Origin: an uncultured Eubacteriales bacterium
Lineage (GTDB): Bacteria > Bacillota > Clostridia > Peptostreptococcales > Anaerovoracaceae
NCBI GenBank assembly: GCA_900542565.1
Contig: UQOC01000003.1
Location: 20,127 to 84,126 of the forward strand
Direction: 5' to 3'
Length of the DNA stretch: 64,000 nucleotides
Shown here: piece after piece, positions 63,500 to 64,000 of the stretch
Numbering within the stretch: the first letter of the stretch is position 1
Layout of the letters: every line of letters starts with the position of its first letter
Notes under the pieces: model-generated
Databases searched by the model: none
What the model was told of the DNA's origin: nothing
Seen by the model: only the letters and a program-made list of their open reading frames with translations
Translations under genes and position numbers: made by a program

Positions 63500-64000
63500 T
63501 GGGCACTTTGATCGAATTTCGGGAGGTCTGCAAGTATTACCAGATGGGCGACACCACTGTGAAGGCGGCGGACCACATCTCCTTCCAGATCCGGAAGGGG
63601 GAGTTCGTGGCCATCGTGGGCCAGTCCGGCTCCGGCAAGTCCACCTGTATGAACATCATCGGCTGCCTGGACGTGCCCACCTCCGGCACGTACCTGCTGG
63701 ACGGCAGGGATGTGGGTCAGATGGATAAGGACCAGCTGGCCGCCATCCGGAACAAGATGCTGGGCTTCATCTTCCAGCAGTACAACCTGCTGCCCAAGCT
63801 GACGCTCCAGGAGAACGTGGAGGTGCCGCTGATGTACGCCGGCATCCCCAAGCCGGAGCGGCACGAGCGATCCCGGATCGCGCTGGAGATGGTGGGTCTT
63901 GGCGACAAGCTGCGCAATAAGCCCAGCCAGCTCTCCGGCGGCCAGCAGCAGCGGGCGTCCATTGCCCGGGCTCTGGCAGGGGACCCGGCGGTGATCCTGG
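63499..64000 (+). CDS. MacB-like ABC transporter ATP-binding protein (partial)
   Basis: The first 167 residues of an ABC ATPase of the LolD/MacB/FtsE group. Start MGTLIEFREVCKYYQMGD, Walker A GQSGSGKSTCMNIIG, Q-loop FIFQQYNLLPKLT, and signature LSGGQQQRASIARALA; it runs off the window before Walker B. It would power export of peptides or drugs with a FtsX-like permease and the adaptor whose tail precedes it. Codon use is strongly GC-biased, unlike all other genes here, so it probably belongs to another genome. Confidence 0.92.
   Translation, partial: MGTLIEFREVCKYYQMGDTTVKAADHISFQIRKGEFVAIVGQSGSGKSTCMNIIGCLDVPTSGTYLLDGRDVGQMDKDQLAAIRNKMLGFIFQQYNLLPKLTLQENVEVPLMYAGIPKPERHERSRIALEMVGLGDKLRNKPSQLSGGQQQRASIARALAGDPAVIL

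Noticed and set aside
62442..63533. 363-codon minus-strand frame
   Set aside because: It lies antisense to the OPT transporter, crosses the sequence junction and shows low-complexity Ser/Pro/Arg composition.
62269..64000. A real OPT-ABC ATPase fusion protein
   Set aside because: The open frame is accidental: between the parts lies an adaptor-protein tail in another frame with a stop overlapping the ABC start, and base composition changes at the joint.
1..64000. tRNA, rRNA, riboswitch or insertion-sequence genes
   Set aside because: I looked for conserved tRNA arms, rRNA blocks, common riboswitch cores and transposase motifs and saw none; RNase P RNA is the only clear RNA gene.

Overview
The window looks like one chromosomal stretch of an anaerobic, amino-acid- or peptide-using member of the Bacillota (class Clostridia). 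Supporting signs are the gene order dgt-dnaG-rpoD-trmK-nif3, a type A RNase P RNA, clostridial-style purine-rich ribosome sites, a K+-dependent membrane pyrophosphatase, a crotonase, a giant 2-hydroxyacyl-CoA dehydratase activase-type protein, oligoendopeptidase F and a sigma-54 regulon. Naming an order or family would be a guess. The last ~570 bases (from about 63,415) are clearly GC-richer and appear to come from a different genome.

Layout. 1-3.4 kb: D-amino-acid metabolism genes (N-acyl-D-amino-acid deacylase, class-A-like serine hydrolase, Asp/Glu racemase). 3.4-6.2 kb: two broken genes (GNAT with an internal deletion, Bax-inhibitor-1 protein with a frameshift), a SEC-C protein and homoserine dehydrogenase. 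6.2-13.6 kb: trmL, rpoN (sigma-54), the triose part of glycolysis (gap-pgk-tpiA), secG, hppA. 13.7-16.7 kb: crotonase, DUF975 membrane protein, P-loop protein. 16.8-25.5 kb: a MurE-like ligase overlapping a sigma-54 enhancer-binding protein, then a good -24/-12 promoter driving DAP decarboxylase, a YfcC-type carrier, an M20 amidohydrolase, a VanX-like D,D-dipeptidase and a DUF805 protein. 25.6-31.7 kb: TetR regulator, ftsH, rluA-type synthase, nadK, pepF. 31.66-32.29 kb: a 635-bp gene-free interval with 11 short repeats in strictly alternating orientation. 32.3-37.1 kb: murI, small and cysteine-rich unknown proteins, an EamA/RarD exporter, a metallo-beta-lactamase-fold protein. 37.2-45.8 kb: M16 peptidase, dut, dgt, dnaG, rpoD, trmK, nif3, rnpB, lipoprotein. 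45.9-49 kb: prfC and a divergent MATE exporter. 49-55.2 kb: an IclR-linked locus with aminotransferase, two creatininase-family amidohydrolases, a 28-residue membrane peptide, a sodium symporter and an agmatinase-family ureohydrolase. 55.3-62.3 kb: cysteine-cluster protein, 1,416-residue activase, YebC protein, formate/nitrite channel. 62.27-63.43 kb: an OPT oligopeptide transporter cut by the composition break, then the tail of a membrane-fusion protein and a MacB-like ABC ATPase.

Main points. (1) The sigma-54 block reads as a regulated scavenging route for cell-wall peptides: D-Ala-D-Ala cleavage, deacylation, DAP decarboxylation to lysine and a carrier, with a MurE-like protein co-expressed with the activator. 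(2) The IclR-linked locus reads as an uptake and degradation route for a cyclic amide or guanidino compound. (3) The alternating-repeat array between pepF and murI fits no standard element I know, and a smaller set of the same half-site overlaps the MATE promoter. (4) The end of the window is probably an assembly chimera. Functions of all three systems are inferred from families and context, not shown.
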